Origin: Margaritifera margaritifera | Lineage: Eukaryota; Mollusca; Bivalvia; Unionida; Margaritiferidae | Length of the DNA stretch: 64,000 nucleotides | Assembly (NCBI GenBank): GCA_029931535.1 | Contig: JAQPZY010001250.1 | Span: 868,001 to 932,000, forward strand | Direction: 5' to 3' | Part shown: piece after piece, positions 12,840-23,749 of the stretch | Layout of the letters: the number at the start of each line of letters is the position of its first letter | How positions within the stretch are numbered: the first letter of the stretch is position 1 | Program-made: the position numbers and the translations under genes | The notes under the pieces: generated by a model | Database searches by the model: none | Told to the model about the DNA's origin: nothing | The model's input: the letters and a program-made list of their open reading frames with translations, nothing else

Positions 12840-13562
12840 ACTCATTTTGCTGTTACCCTATGTACTTACTTAATTATTTGGTCTGGTAGTATCTCTTGTG
12901 CTATTAAATAATTAGTTGTAAACTGAGATAATGAACAATTAATATTCAACTTTATGCTAGATGGTGAATTTATGGACATTTTAAACATCTTCTTGGAAAC
13001 ATGTTGTAACCAACTGTAAAAATTGAATTTCATGCAGCATGGTAAATAATGTTAATTGTGGCGTTTTTCTCACTTGGAATTTATTACTCTGAAATTCTAA
13101 AGCATTTCTGGAAATTAATTTCGCTGTTCATTTTGGCATGAATATTCTAACTGTCTGTTTTAGAACTTGTACGCCATGCTCACTGCTCTCAGGTTGTTTA
13201 TCAGATACATTAGGTTTTAAAACAGATCTTTTTTAATACATAAATCCTAAACCTAAGACAACAGCTACACCACCTATTAAATAATACAGGGTGTTTGAGT
13301 CACTTGTTTCATATTCAGTTATCGTTATTTTATCTTGTTCTTGTTCTACTTTATTTGCATTGATCTTACTAACTTATTGTGAATGTTTTCCAATTTGTCT
13401 TTCAAGTTCAACTCTACGTGGATCTTTCTTCTTCTGTGAGGTTACCTTTTCTTTTTGTTCTATAACATAGGAAATGTTTCCAGTTTTATTCGCACTACCG
13501 TCCATTATTTTGAAAGAAAATAAAGTGAGTATAGCAAAACACGTTCTTGTTAACGCAAACAT
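12840..13562 (-). pseudogene. Membrane-protein ORF with signal peptide (element A)
   Basis: An open frame of 62 codons begins at 13562 with MFALTRTCFAILTLFSF, a good signal-peptide-like start, followed by a charged segment. After a stop the minus strand continues with SDSNTLYYLIGGVAVVLGLGF (about 13290-13230), a plausible single transmembrane helix, and then charged sequence broken by stops. The layout suggests a small secreted or membrane protein. I do not recognise the family. Confidence 0.4.
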
Positions 13563-13589
13563 GATTTTTACAAAGATGGTTAAATTTTA

Positions 13590-13700
13590 CAAAGCCTGAA
13601 GGTGCTGATATAAAAGATCATGACATTGGTCATGTTATTCCATGTGCATCGTTTGATATTTCTGATCCAGAACAACAGAAGAATGCTTTTATTGGACAAA
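13590..13700 (+). pseudogene. HNH-like endonuclease fragment
   Basis: The + strand encodes DIGHVIPCASFDISDPEQQ in an open stretch. The pattern (D/H)-H-x-I-P-x-x-x-F-D followed by a PEQQ segment resembles the HNH core seen in endonucleases of large DNA viruses and some mobile elements. The following NLxPL segment and the rest of the domain are missing. It lies just outside the start of the minus-strand membrane ORF, inside element A. Confidence 0.45.
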
Positions 13701-13985
13701 CGCAATATACATTCAAACTAGTTAAAACATGTTTAAAACTGATAAAATGCAATCATAAAATAAAATAGAAGAGAACACTAGCTTTTAAAGCTGCTAGCTG
13801 TATAATTGATTAGATTTAGACTCCTATCGAATTCGCTCCTCTCACTTGTATGCTTTGTATCCTTTTTTAAACGATTATCTCTGTGATAAATAGATATAAT
13901 AGTTATAGCGACAGATTTTACACCAACTGATAAAGGAACGAATGCATCGATTACAAAACATCCAGTACATATTTTTATTAATTAT
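13701..13985. other. Element A interior, nothing identified
   Basis: Short frames only. No domain, repeat or RNA gene was recognised. Confidence 0.4.
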
Positions 13986-13989
13986 TTTC

Positions 13990-14600
13990 AGTGCTTTCGT
14001 TTTCAGTAACTTGAGACTTGTTCCCAAGAACCTGTTCTCTATTCTCACTTTCATCTCTATGGCTCTAAAAATGTATGTGTTTACATGTTATTAAATTTGC
14101 ACACAATGCAGAAATAAGTAATCCTAACCTAAATGAGAGAAACCCAGTAAAATATCTTGTTCCATTTGTTGTCATGAAATCTTCTTTTAATTATGTCTGT
14201 AATTTGTTCAAATTATCATTTGGAAGAAATTTAAACATCAAATATGTCATTCCTAAAATTACTACATGAGACAATGACTTTGTTATTTTAGCTGATCTAG
14301 CTAATCTAGCATTTACAAAAACACCTGCAGTCCATCCTATTTTTTTTTTACATCTGTACTACTTTGATGGATTACAAGATTGATCATAAGGTAATGGTAT
14401 TTTGTATTCAGACAATAGTTTTCGTATCTGAAAGTATATGGGGCACCTATATATTGATTTTACTACATATAGTATGCTAGTATCGGTTACATGCCAGTAA
14501 AATATTCCACATTCTCATGTTGTCATTCATACTGCCCTATTTAATTGATTTTGCCAGAATAGTATATCATACTGTGCTCTGTATATGTTCATTTAGTCAT
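13990..14600 (-). pseudogene. Element A ORF homologous to the 20.7-21.2 kb ORF, plus a small membrane ORF
   Basis: Minus-strand frames at 14520-14370 contain ILYVVKSIYRCPIYFQIRKL and then EYKIPLPYDQ. These align with ILELVRSVYRFHIYFQI and the CNIPLPSEQ-like segment of element B at 21060-20960. Conservation at protein level between two independently decayed copies shows this was a real gene. To its left (14340-14000) the minus strand reads FVNARLARSAKITKSLSHVV and then hydrophobic segments (GFLSFRLGLLISALCANL), which look like a small two-helix membrane protein. Functions are unknown. Confidence 0.5.
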
Positions 14601-14956
14601 CATTGTCAAAGTTTAAAGTGTAATTGTCTAAAATGCTGAATGGCTTGCATTAAATTCGTTATTTTATGCCTAATATAATTTCATTCTTTATTAATGTTTA
14701 TAATTTCTGTATTAACTGGAGTGTTGAACTGAGTAGTTGTACAAGGGTAAGGCACACTGCTTGTTATTTTAAAAAAATCTAAGTCCATTATTTATTTATC
14801 ATAAATTTTAATTTTATAAATTTGAAAATATAATAATAATGAATTGTAGACGTTCATCTATCGTTTTAATATGGGTTTTAACGTAATTAGTATCTCAATT
14901 AACGAGCTACGGGGGTTTGCGTAACTCACTTCGCTCTCATCCAGGAGTGATGTTGT

Positions 14957-15245
14957 TATGGCTAATGATTTACGTAGCAGTGATTATAAACTCAGAACTG
15001 GGTTCATCGTCATTATTAGTTTATTTTTGTCTCCTAGTGGTGGGTGGTGGAGTGTTGGTTTTTGAAAAATGAAATTAAAGTGATTTGTGGCTGGTCTAGG
15101 AAGTATACTGTCTAATAAAAATTGTCGTGAGTGGTATTGGTGTTGATTCTTGAAAAATATTTTTGTCGAGTTGGGGCGGGGGTTGATTTTTTAAAAATAA
15201 AAAAGATTTAATGTGGCCTGATATAGGACACACAGGGTGTATACT
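14957..15245 (-). repeat. Right terminal inverted repeat of element A
   Basis: This is the inverted partner of 5357-5645. Matching blocks include GTGATTTGTGGCTGG (15081-15095) and the region with GGCCTGATATAGGA near 15220. It ends ...GTATACT at 15245, after which satellite D resumes. Confidence 0.75.
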
Positions 15246-16240
15246 ACATGCTCATCTACATCAATCACATATGTAGCCTTAACAATATCAAGAAAATATT
15301 ATAAGCAGTGTGGGAGAAGAAACAATAACGAACTGAAGTCCCAGTATACCCATTTCTTCACAATTGTTCAAGAAATGTCTCGAAAAATAGGTCAGAATAA
15401 AAAAAAGTAATATCTAGTTTACAAAGCTTAAATAAAATCTTCTAAGCAGTTTGAGAGAAAAAGGGACGACGAACTATGTTTCCCAATAACCGCCTTTCTA
15501 CGATTTTTCATAACATTTTAGCAAAAATGAGCCAGAGGAAAAAGTAAAACCTTAACAATCATCTGCACAAATTACATATCTACCCTAAAAACTTTAAGTA
15601 AACTCCTCTATGCAGCGTGGAAGTAAAAGCGATGACGAACTCAGTTCCAACAATATCGCAATTTGGAAAACATTTCAACACATTTTACAAAAAATTAGTA
15701 AAAGGAAAAAGTAAAACCTTGTTGCATATATACACAAATCACCAATCTAGCCTGCAAAGTTGCAAAAAATATTCCAAGCAGGATGAGAGAAAAGCGATAA
15801 AGAACAGAATATCTCAAATGCCCCTTTTTAAAGAGTTAAAGAAATGTTCCTAAAAATGGGCCAAAGGAGTAAAGTAGTTAAATCTTATTGCGCATCTTCA
15901 TATCTAACCTTCAAAAATTAAATAAAACCCCGTTAGCAATGTGGGAGGAGAACCGATTATTTTCCCAAATTACCACTTTTTGAAACTTTTCAAAAATGTT
16001 CCCATAAATGATTCAGCGAGAAAATCTTAAACCCTATTACGCATCTACATCATCCACCTATCTAGCCTGTAAGGTTTCTATAAAATCTTCCAAACAGTGA
16101 GATAGAAGTAGCGACGACGAACTATTTTGTTTTAAAAATAACCATTTTCTAACAACAAATTGTCAAGAATTTGTAAGGAATTCGGCCAGAGGCAAAGAGT
16201 AAGAGCTTATTGAACATTTATTGGATTGGGTCAGAATGCA
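15246..16240 (+). repeat. ~160-bp satellite D, about 6 diverged units
   Basis: Related units recur with landmark GAGAAGAAACRATAACGAACT-like blocks at about 15310, 15449, 15617, 15783, 15940 and 16102 (spacing 139-168 bp). Each is followed by a TTTCAAGAAATG-like block and a GGCCAGAGGAAAAAGTAAAACC-like block. Units are diverged from each other. The same unit occurs left of element A. Confidence 0.75.
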
Positions 16241-16396
16241 AGGCATAATATTAGAGTAGTGTCCATTTTTTAGCGTACTGAACCAGTTAGTGAATTATTG
16301 AATTAAAACTGTATGTTGCAACGATAATAGTGGCTTCGCCTCATTTTGTTTTCAATAAAAAATGCGTATTTAATGACTCCCTACCAGACAAACATA

Positions 16397-16640
16397 AGTA
16401 CTAGAAATCTAATTACTAGATTAGTAAGATTTGAGGATATTATTTCATAAATTAAAAAAATTACTTGACCAGTAAAACTTAATGGTATTATTTCAAAAAT
16501 TAAAAAATCACTAGTAAGACCAGTTATATTTGTGTTTCTTAATATCTCGTATACGAGTGGACTAAAATAAAAATTAAATATTCATTAGACCTGTCGGACT
16601 TGATGATATTATTTTAGAAATTAAACAATTACTAGACAAT
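16397..16640 (+). repeat. Left inverted arm of element B with internal tandem units
   Basis: Three to four diverged units with TACTAGACCAGTAARACTT and GATATTATTTCAWAAATTAA-like blocks occur here. The reverse complement of 23750-24000 shows the same series, including TCTCGTA(C)A blocks (16543-16556 versus 23839-23856). Confidence 0.6.
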
Positions 16641-17886
16641 TTTGAAAAACATATTTTTTCACAAGTTGTGATCATTTTGCAAAGTCAATACTAACTGCAG
16701 AGTCATGACTAAGTTCAACTGGCAAAGATATATAAAATGATATATGGCATGCCAGATTAGATGCATAGATGTTTGCATTAAAAAAAATTCATTGTACAAA
16801 TTATTTACTTTTAAAATTGGGCAAACAGCAAATTTAATTAAATATGGAAAAGCTTTATAATTAATAATATCATCAATAGTTACAGAAATTAAAAATGGTG
16901 TATTGGTTATAAATAATGTGCTGCAGATGCAATATTTACACCCCACTCAATGACTGTACCTATGTTACGCGTGCAGGGACGATTTAAAGAAGCCAAATGG
17001 CAGATTCGTGTAATATCTGCATACATGATGGTATTATTTCACAAATTTAAAAAAAAAAAAATTAGACCAGCCAAACTAGCATAAATTGCGCATAGCATAC
17101 AAATGAAACTTTGTAAATTATTTCTTACAGTGTAAGCAAGCAACGCCGCTTGATCTAGTGGTTACACGCAATATTACAGATTGAATGGTCCGTTGTTCGG
17201 TTCTTGTCAGGGGGTATCTTTTTTCGACATAATTGAGAACCACCTTGTTGTCTTTAGAGGTCAGAAAATATTATAAATCATATGAAATACACTTCACAAT
17301 CAAAATGAATATACGCTCCGTGATTAGGAGACGGTTAAAAATGTGTGTACAAAATAAAAGGCATACCACACTCCTCCACCCCCACCCCCCAAAAGAAATG
17401 CGAAATTTACTTTACGTGGTCTTGTTCAACCAGACCTCTCGTGTGGCTCTGTGAGATTTTTGCCATATGAGGGTCTAGGAAAGGTATGCACACAGGATTT
17501 TACAACTCAGAAAGAGGCCTACCAAATATCTGTTAAAGTCGCTGACTGGTTGGAATGTAAGTCAGCGTTCATAATAAAAACGTAGATCACATAAATGCAC
17601 AATCTTCATATTTTTTTTGATGTTTTTGGACTGGGCATATAAAATATGTATAAGTGTAATTAGTTTATGCTTCTACGTGAAACTATTGTAAATTGCTAGA
17701 CTGTAACAATAATTCAGTGAATGCATAAAAGGGGCACGCGTTGCCTGCTTTGTCACCAGTGCATTATACCACTTCTATTTAGCATATTATACACATGTTA
17801 ACATTTATTGCTTATACACAAACAGTGCGATGTGGAAATTAAAAAAAAATAATAAAGATCAAAGATCACCTACAAATGCAAAATAG

Positions 17887-17959
<73 letters not shown>

Positions 17960-18470
17960 CACGGAGAAAATACTTCGCTATTTGATGTACTGATATAAAA
18001 AAATTAAAAATTCTAACCTCTTTTTAACGTCTTCAAAACTAGAAAGGAATTAAGACGTATGGATAAACATACTTTAAACAGAATCATTACGATATTACTT
18101 ATAGTTGCGATCTATAAATCTTTGCACTAACAGAGATTTTAATGTGGAAACAACCAATACTTGTATGAAATTTTCAACTTAAACAATAATCCAATCATTT
18201 CGTTCAGTTAAAAATTAGACTTAAGAAGCGACCCACTCAAGAAGGATAAAGGATTGAGTTCGTAATTTTGTACTACAGAACCATACCAATTAATATGGTC
18301 AACAGTGGTACACTGAGTGAACGTTTATTCAACCGTGTAGATGTCAAAGCTGGATAGGACATACAGGGCATAAGAGAAAATAAAAGATGGATGCTTGACA
18401 GAAAATAGGAAAATCGGCATCCGTTATAGCTTTACGCGTTTTACCGCAACCCTCGATTATCGCCGCCAAA
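16641..18470. other. Element B interior; (TA)n microsatellite
   Basis: No gene was recognised. It contains a (TA)33-type microsatellite at 17887-17953 and a short C-rich run near 17380. Confidence 0.45.
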
Positions 18471-18472
18471 AT

Positions 18473-18799
18473 TTACCCAGAACGGATTTCATAACTCTTT
18501 AATTCCCGCGTCATACTGCCACCCTTGTCTACTGCCATCAAGCAGCCCAAAATCTGGGCAAAAAAACCAATGTATGTGCTAATTGTCTTTGCTATAACGC
18601 TATTTAATTCCGACTTATGTTCATTGATCTCGACTATATGTCTTTTAACCAGTCGTTCAAACACCAAACTGCGTTTGATGTATTCGTAACACTTTGAAGG
18701 AATGTTTTGGTGAGAATCAGATTGAGCCATTATTTTATTAACCAATGTTGTCTGTGGATGAATGTTGGTGTCATAACGCTTGCTGACTCTATTTAACAT
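18473..18799 (-). CDS. Unassigned 108-codon ORF in element B
   Basis: This is the longest intact frame inside element B. It is rich in Lys, Ser and Ile, with the central stretch VFERLVKRHIVEINEHKSEL predicted helical and a hydrophobic segment IGFFAQILGCLMAV near residue 80-93. No family was recognised. It may be a fragment of a larger element protein or a chance frame. Confidence 0.25.
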   Translation of the reverse strand: MLNRVSKRYDTNIHPQTTLVNKIMAQSDSHQNIPSKCYEYIKRSLVFERLVKRHIVEINEHKSELNSVIAKTISTYIGFFAQILGCLMAVDKGGSMTRELKSYEIRSG

Positions 18800-19303
18800 T
18801 GCACATACATAGTTATCAACAGCTCAGGAAGTTCAGACATAGATGTAGCTGAATTGGTTAAAAACAAAAATCTTGAATCAATGTAAAAAATAAAGGTTAT
18901 CACTTTGTAAGTTCCATTTGCAATAGTTTCTATTTCTGTCTGTAATCTTCAATTTCTGTAGACTGGATAAGATCTTTGGTCACATTAGGTTGGACAGAAC
19001 AAGGCAGCAGATGGCTAGATGCTGTTGATGATATACAATCTAGATATCTTTTAGAGCCAACTGTTGTTTAAAGATAATCAATACAGATTACCTTTGAAAT
19101 ACAAATAACTGGCACAAATGAGCCATTTGATCAATAGATAAGAGAAGCAGAGCATATATTTATAAGATAATAGATTATAACCGCATAATTCGAGGTGGAG
19201 AATCTCCACACGTTACGAAAAGATTATTTACTACACCGAAGGAAATATAATTAGGGTAGTATGTGAATGCTATAGAAGTTGTCAAATCCAAAATTGAAAT
19301 GTA

Positions 19304-19341
<38 letters not shown>
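19304..19341. repeat. (AAT)n microsatellite
   Basis: About 12-13 uninterrupted AAT/TAA units. Confidence 0.95.
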
Positions 19342-19342
<1 letters not shown>

Positions 19343-19539
19343 GGGTTAAAAGAAGAGATCAGCAAGGAAACAAACACAACACAAAAGCTGAATTGCGAAA
19401 ATAGTTGGAAAGTGTTTAAATTAATAAAGCGCAACTAGTTAAATATCATGCTACCTTTGGAGAGAAATTATAGAGAAAAATATCGAAAGAAATAATGAGA
19501 AAGTTATATAATAATTACCATTAGTTGAAAGGATGTAAC

Positions 19540-19880
19540 AGCTGTTTCAATAGCTGATATAGCCACTGCATTCAGTATGACAGTATCAGCTGTTGCTCCG
19601 TCTATAACAAATTTAGTCACAAGTTTAGTACAGGATGGTGGGAGAGACGTGCTAGTGATGGAGGTTCTGGCGGTGGAAAAGACAGCACAGAGTTATTCGT
19701 AAAGAAGTTAAAGAAGACATTTAAAATGTTGCCAACTATTTGTTCGAGCTATCCAAAAAGGCAGGAGCAGCACTGCCTTGAATTATTGGCATAGTGATGA
19801 ACTGGGTTTTAAAAACAGTTGGGCAGGTTGTTTCTTTTTTTATTGGCTAACCATGTTATGCTTCTTGTTTTTGCCATTAG
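19540..19880 (+). pseudogene. Polinton-like small hydrophobic protein remnant (element B)
   Basis: The + strand reads DIATAFSMTVSAVAPSITNL (about 19555-19615). After frame changes it reads RVIRKEVKEDI, stop, NVANYLFELSKKAGAALP, stop, and then IIGIVMNWVLKTVGQVVSFF (about 19690-19840). The ALP-xIIG-x-V-xWxLKTxG motif, a predicted membrane or amphipathic segment, recurs in conserved Polinton ORFs as I remember them. This family statement is from memory and needs a profile search. Stops in the middle show decay. Confidence 0.5.
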
Positions 19881-20664
19881 TGAGTTTCTTATTTGCATTG
19901 CTGATCAAAGGTATAGACACATCATCAAAAAGGATAATACATTCATAAATTATTTCAAACAGAAAAGCAGCTTCTACAATCACTAGTATCGATATAAACG
20001 ATTATTTGTTTATGGCATGCCCATGCTTTGCTTGGACTGTGTTGTAAAACTTTGTCTGCGATGGAGCTCCATGGTCTATATTGTTTTTAACACTATTAAA
20101 TCAGACTTTTTGTCTGCACTTCTTAATTTCTATTTGACACTGAATGTTCCAATATCGGATCATATTCGCAGATCTAACAATAAGATTCATATCAGCTTAT
20201 GTGTTCTTTACCTTGTCTTCTCTACAGCTTCTTGTCGTATTGTCAAAGATTGTTAATCAGCCTTTGGTATATTGTTCTTTACAACATCGGTAATGACTAT
20301 AGGGTTTCATTAGAGTTTAAACTAGTCAATGGATTTCTGTCAATTATTGTTGTATCCAACGATATTGCACATGTTTAAGTCCATGTTACTCCATAATATT
20401 ATCATCAACATCATACTCCTTTTCCGCTTTATAATCTAATATGTTTTGTTGCAAACTGGTCATAAACTTGCTTTCCCTAGCCCGAATAACGTTTCAACAG
20501 TGTCTTGAACAGTACAAATAGACTGTGTAATATATTTTCTGCCTAGCGCTTGTGTACATAAGATACAGATTACAGAAGACCGTATAGACTGTTTCAGTCT
20601 TGATATTCTCTTCTCTGTAAGCATGTTACCATCTCATAAAAATAAATATATCCAACACGATGCC

Positions 20665-21175
20665 TCAACCTTCATAAGGGTAAGGCAACCGTACACAGTA
20701 CCGACGCCATCCAAGCCAAATATTGTTTTGTCCAGTAACATGCCTTCTATCGTAGTCATTTAGATCCATCTTTTTTACGGTAATAAAATCAGTCTTGAAT
20801 TCTAAAATCTTTTTCACAAAGGCTTGTGAATACACGATTTTATCTATGATCAATTTATTCTTGCCCTTTAAATATCTCCAATCATGACTAGCAGGAATGT
20901 TAAAATAGTTGCTGATCAAATTAAATTGGTTCAATCTATGCTACTCTTGGTTGCATTGAAAGCTTGTTCACTAGGTAATGGTATATTACATTCAGACAAC
21001 AGTTTTCATATTTGAAAATAAATGTGAAACCTGTAAACTGATCTTACTAATTCTAATATATCTGAATATTTCAAACGCCACTTTGATATCCCGCAAACAG
21101 CAGTAACCAGCCATACTTCGCAACGCAACTGATTTTCCAAAATTCCATATCACAATGGGCTCTGTATCAATATAC
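20665..21175 (-). pseudogene. Element B VRS-type ORF remnant, homologous to 13990-14600
   Basis: An open frame at 20934-20665 (89 codons) contains ISNYFNIPASHDWRYLKGKN and ILEFKTDFITVKKMDLNDYD. Directly upstream on the same strand (21110-20960), ISKWRLKYSDILELVRSVYR and FHIYFQI match the element A ORF at 14.4-14.5 kb. Together they indicate one gene of at least 150 codons. No known catalytic motif was seen. Confidence 0.55.
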
Positions 21176-21285
21176 TTCGCCTACATTGTTGTAATCTTGA
21201 ACACAAAGGTTTGTATGTGAAAAATTGAGTTGCATTGTAATAAATCTGTATCTCGTTGAAAACGCTTGCAATAAGTTTAGCAGGT

Positions 21286-21320
21286 CACACACACACACAC
21301 ACAGACACACACACACACAC
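21286..21320. repeat. (CA)n microsatellite
   Basis: A CA-dinucleotide run with one AGAC interruption. Confidence 0.9.
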
Positions 21321-21569
21321 ATTAAATCAAATAAAATCGAGGTGCAGGATAAGAGTAATTTTCTGTACTTACTAGTTTCTTTGTTTTGTTTTTGATTGTT
21401 TGTTTTTTTAAATCTGAAATTCATTATTTCGGAACTATAGTCAGTTTACTTTATAACTACCTAAAGACCATTACAAATATGAAACATAATAATGTGACTA
21501 GGGCTTTTCTTCTGCAAATACTTTGCGTGTCCACTTGTTGTTTTTCCACTTTTAGGTCTTAGTCTTTGT

Positions 21570-21571
<2 letters not shown>

Positions 21572-21647
<76 letters not shown>
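21572..21647. repeat. (CT)n microsatellite
   Basis: About 38 uninterrupted CT units. The 118-codon frame at 21566-21922 that runs through it is an artefact of this repeat. Confidence 0.95.
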
Positions 21648-21648
<1 letters not shown>

Positions 21649-22149
21649 GTTTTCATTTTCTCCACGTTATCCAGGTAGGAGATTATCACGTTTTTCATGT
21701 GCACGATTTTATAATTTACCTGTGATATTTGTGGCTCTAGTTTCTTTTCCCCTTGAGTTTGCGATCAACAAAAATTACTATACCATATTATGCATATTTA
21801 GCTCCTACATTTTCATTCTGCACTTGTCATATTCAAGAAACTTTCTTGGATTTGAACATCTGAAAGTTGTTATACTCCATTATGCTGCTATTAATGAACT
21901 CTTTTGCTGTCGTCTCCAATAGAAAGGTGTGGATTTGGAACCTCATTTAATTTATGGCATTATACCTTCTTCCGGTTCCCAAATACATACTTTTTGCCGT
22001 TCATTCGTTTCGTTTTAAATTTTTCTTTCAACTTTGTATATGTCATCTTGTTTGTCATAGAGAGATAACTCTTCATAAAACATGCTCTCTATATCCTCTC
22101 TCTAGTTCACAAATGACTGGGTTACCCCAAAGTACCTGCCTGGTATTAT

Positions 22150-22600
22150 AAAGTTCGTCGGTAAAGATTCGAAGGTAGCCCTTTGCAGAAATTGTTTTGT
22201 ATTTTAAAATTTTGACTGTTTCACCGATTTTAAATTTAGGTATTTCAAACGTTTATGTTGTCAGGTAACCGAATAGCTTCATCCATACTTTTCACATGTT
22301 TTCTTCCATGTTTGCTTTAAACGGAGTCAAGTCTGTTGATCTGTGATAAATGTTATTGTAACCATCAATTCGCGTTGTTGAAACGTAAACCTATTTTCTG
22401 CTTTCAATGTAAACTACTTCCACATTCTAGTCTTTAGGGTTCCGCTAAACATTTCCACTACATATGCCTTTTTGTCTGAGTAAGTTTAAAAGTATTAAAT
22501 GATTTCTTATTCCAACAAATCCTTAAAGTTTCTTTTTTAAAACCCCTTTTCCTCATCAAGCTGTACCTTTTTAGGCTTTTGCTCTTTAAAGATTTCTGTA
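22150..22600 (-). pseudogene. Polinton-type integrase remnant (element B)
   Basis: Minus-strand frames contain KPKKVQLDEEKGF, KRNFKDLLE, TYSDKKAYVVEMFSGTLKTR and MWK (about 22590-22440): the catalytic Asp region and the VE(R)F...LKT region of the retroviral-like integrase core. The C-terminal FEIPKFKIGETVKILKYK and GYLRIFTDEL lie at 22250-22150, the chromo-like tail. The order and spacing match the element A copy on the + strand at 8.5-8.9 kb. Several frameshifts and stops make it non-functional. The catalytic Glu context VEMF is preserved. Confidence 0.75.
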
Positions 22601-23095
22601 ACCGCATTGTGTATAGCATCTCCCCCACCCCCTTTTTTCAGCCCAGTAGTATTTCGACCATCTCTATCACTGTCAAAATGTATTTCAATCCATTACTGTC
22701 TTTTTCACATGATTACATGGGGAAAAGTTGCCTTGTCACTAGTCATCCACGTGATTAACAAAATCTTTTTCTAGCTTGTGTGAGGAATGTGTAAGTAGAT
22801 TGTTCATTTAACCATTCTTTCAATTCTGTGTATTTTATTTTATATTTTCCTGTTTAAATTTGTATCCACAATTGATTAATATGTATGTCAACACCTGGAA
22901 TTTCAGGATCATAGTAAAGTTGTCTTAGATACAGTTTATTGTAGGTGATTTAAAACGATATTTAAAAACAAACTTCCAGCGTGTAATAAATACCTGAAAA
23001 TTATCTTTTGTGTTATCAAAAAGCGAAGAGTACAATCGTCTTAAACATGTACATGTACTTTTATTTTCATCAATTTGCAGTATTTTTTCAATCCT
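22601..23095. other. Element B, probably upstream integrase debris
   Basis: Minus-strand frames are open in short pieces (for example KKILLITWMTSDKATF near 22760), which may belong to the N-terminal part of the integrase. No motif is clear enough to name. Confidence 0.3.
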
Positions 23096-23099
23096 TTCA

Positions 23100-23440
23100 A
23101 ACGTATTAATGAATTTTGATTTGTGTCAAATGTAGACATTCCTATTGTTACCTCTGCTAAAGCCACATCATATACTAAGCCACCATGTGCTGTTTTAAAT
23201 CGAGCTTTGCTTTACATAAATAATATCTCTGATTTTGTCGAATATTTTGTAGATTGACCCTGTAAAGTTTGCGAAATCTTTAAGTTGCACGGTAAATTTG
23301 GTTGAATTCAGTTTTGTGTATTTACCTATATGAAATACATAATTTATTCATCTTTCATTCTCCACTGTTTTAGCATCAGTGCTGATGCTGTTTATTTCAA
23401 TAATATCATCATTGAAAGTAATCAATAATTCTGCATCTTT
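23100..23440 (-). pseudogene. Conserved-looking ORF upstream of the element B integrase
   Basis: Minus-strand reading gives DAELLITFNDDIIEINSIS (about 23440-23380), KFTVQLKDFANFTGSIYKIF then DKIRDIIYVKQSS (23300-23215), and after a frameshift RFKTAHGGLVYDVALAEVTI (about 23205-23145). Codon-like composition and the sharp sequence motifs indicate a former gene. It ends ~500 bp before the integrase on the same strand. I do not recognise a named family. Confidence 0.45.
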
Positions 23441-23749
23441 TCAAATATTGGAGTATCTCTTTGTTTACGTTTGAAATATAAAAAAATTGTACACTTGTAT
23501 TCTCTTTTATGTTATTCTTTAAAGCAAATGGCTTTTGCCTCACTTTTATTCCATCCAAACACTTAAAACACTGATATCGAAAATGTTGCTTTCATATTAA
23601 ACTCGTAAAATACGTTTAATTTGTCTGAAATATATTGAATTCAATACAAAGTATATTTGTGCTTTTATGATGCATACAAATTTCAAATTAATATATTTGT
23701 GTTCGTTTCACCGCTTTCAACGTTTTTCTGTGCTTACGCGACCCGTCTC

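Larger units (their letters stand above)
5357..15245. mobile_element. Decayed Polinton/Maverick-type element A
   Basis: An interval of ~9.9 kb is bounded by two similar inverted arms (5357-5645 and 14957-15245) whose outer ends read AGTA... and ...TACT. Between them lie a retroviral-like integrase remnant on + (8440-8940), a short CxC...H ORF, an HNH-like fragment, and minus-strand coding debris including membrane and coiled-coil proteins. Long TIRs plus this integrase type are the hallmark of Polintons, which are also known as endogenous adintovirus-like elements. No protein-primed DNA polymerase B, packaging ATPase, protease or major capsid was recognised, and the length is below the usual 15-20 kb, so large parts are probably deleted. 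It sits within satellite D with a possible 6-bp target duplication (atgtgc at 5350-5355, acatgc at 15246-15251; 4 of 6 match). All ORFs are broken. Confidence 0.7.

Noticed and set aside
21566..21922. 118-codon frame starting in (CT)n
   Set aside because: The first 25 residues are a Ser-Leu dipeptide repeat from the microsatellite, and the rest shows no domain; the coding remnants of element B here are on the minus strand.
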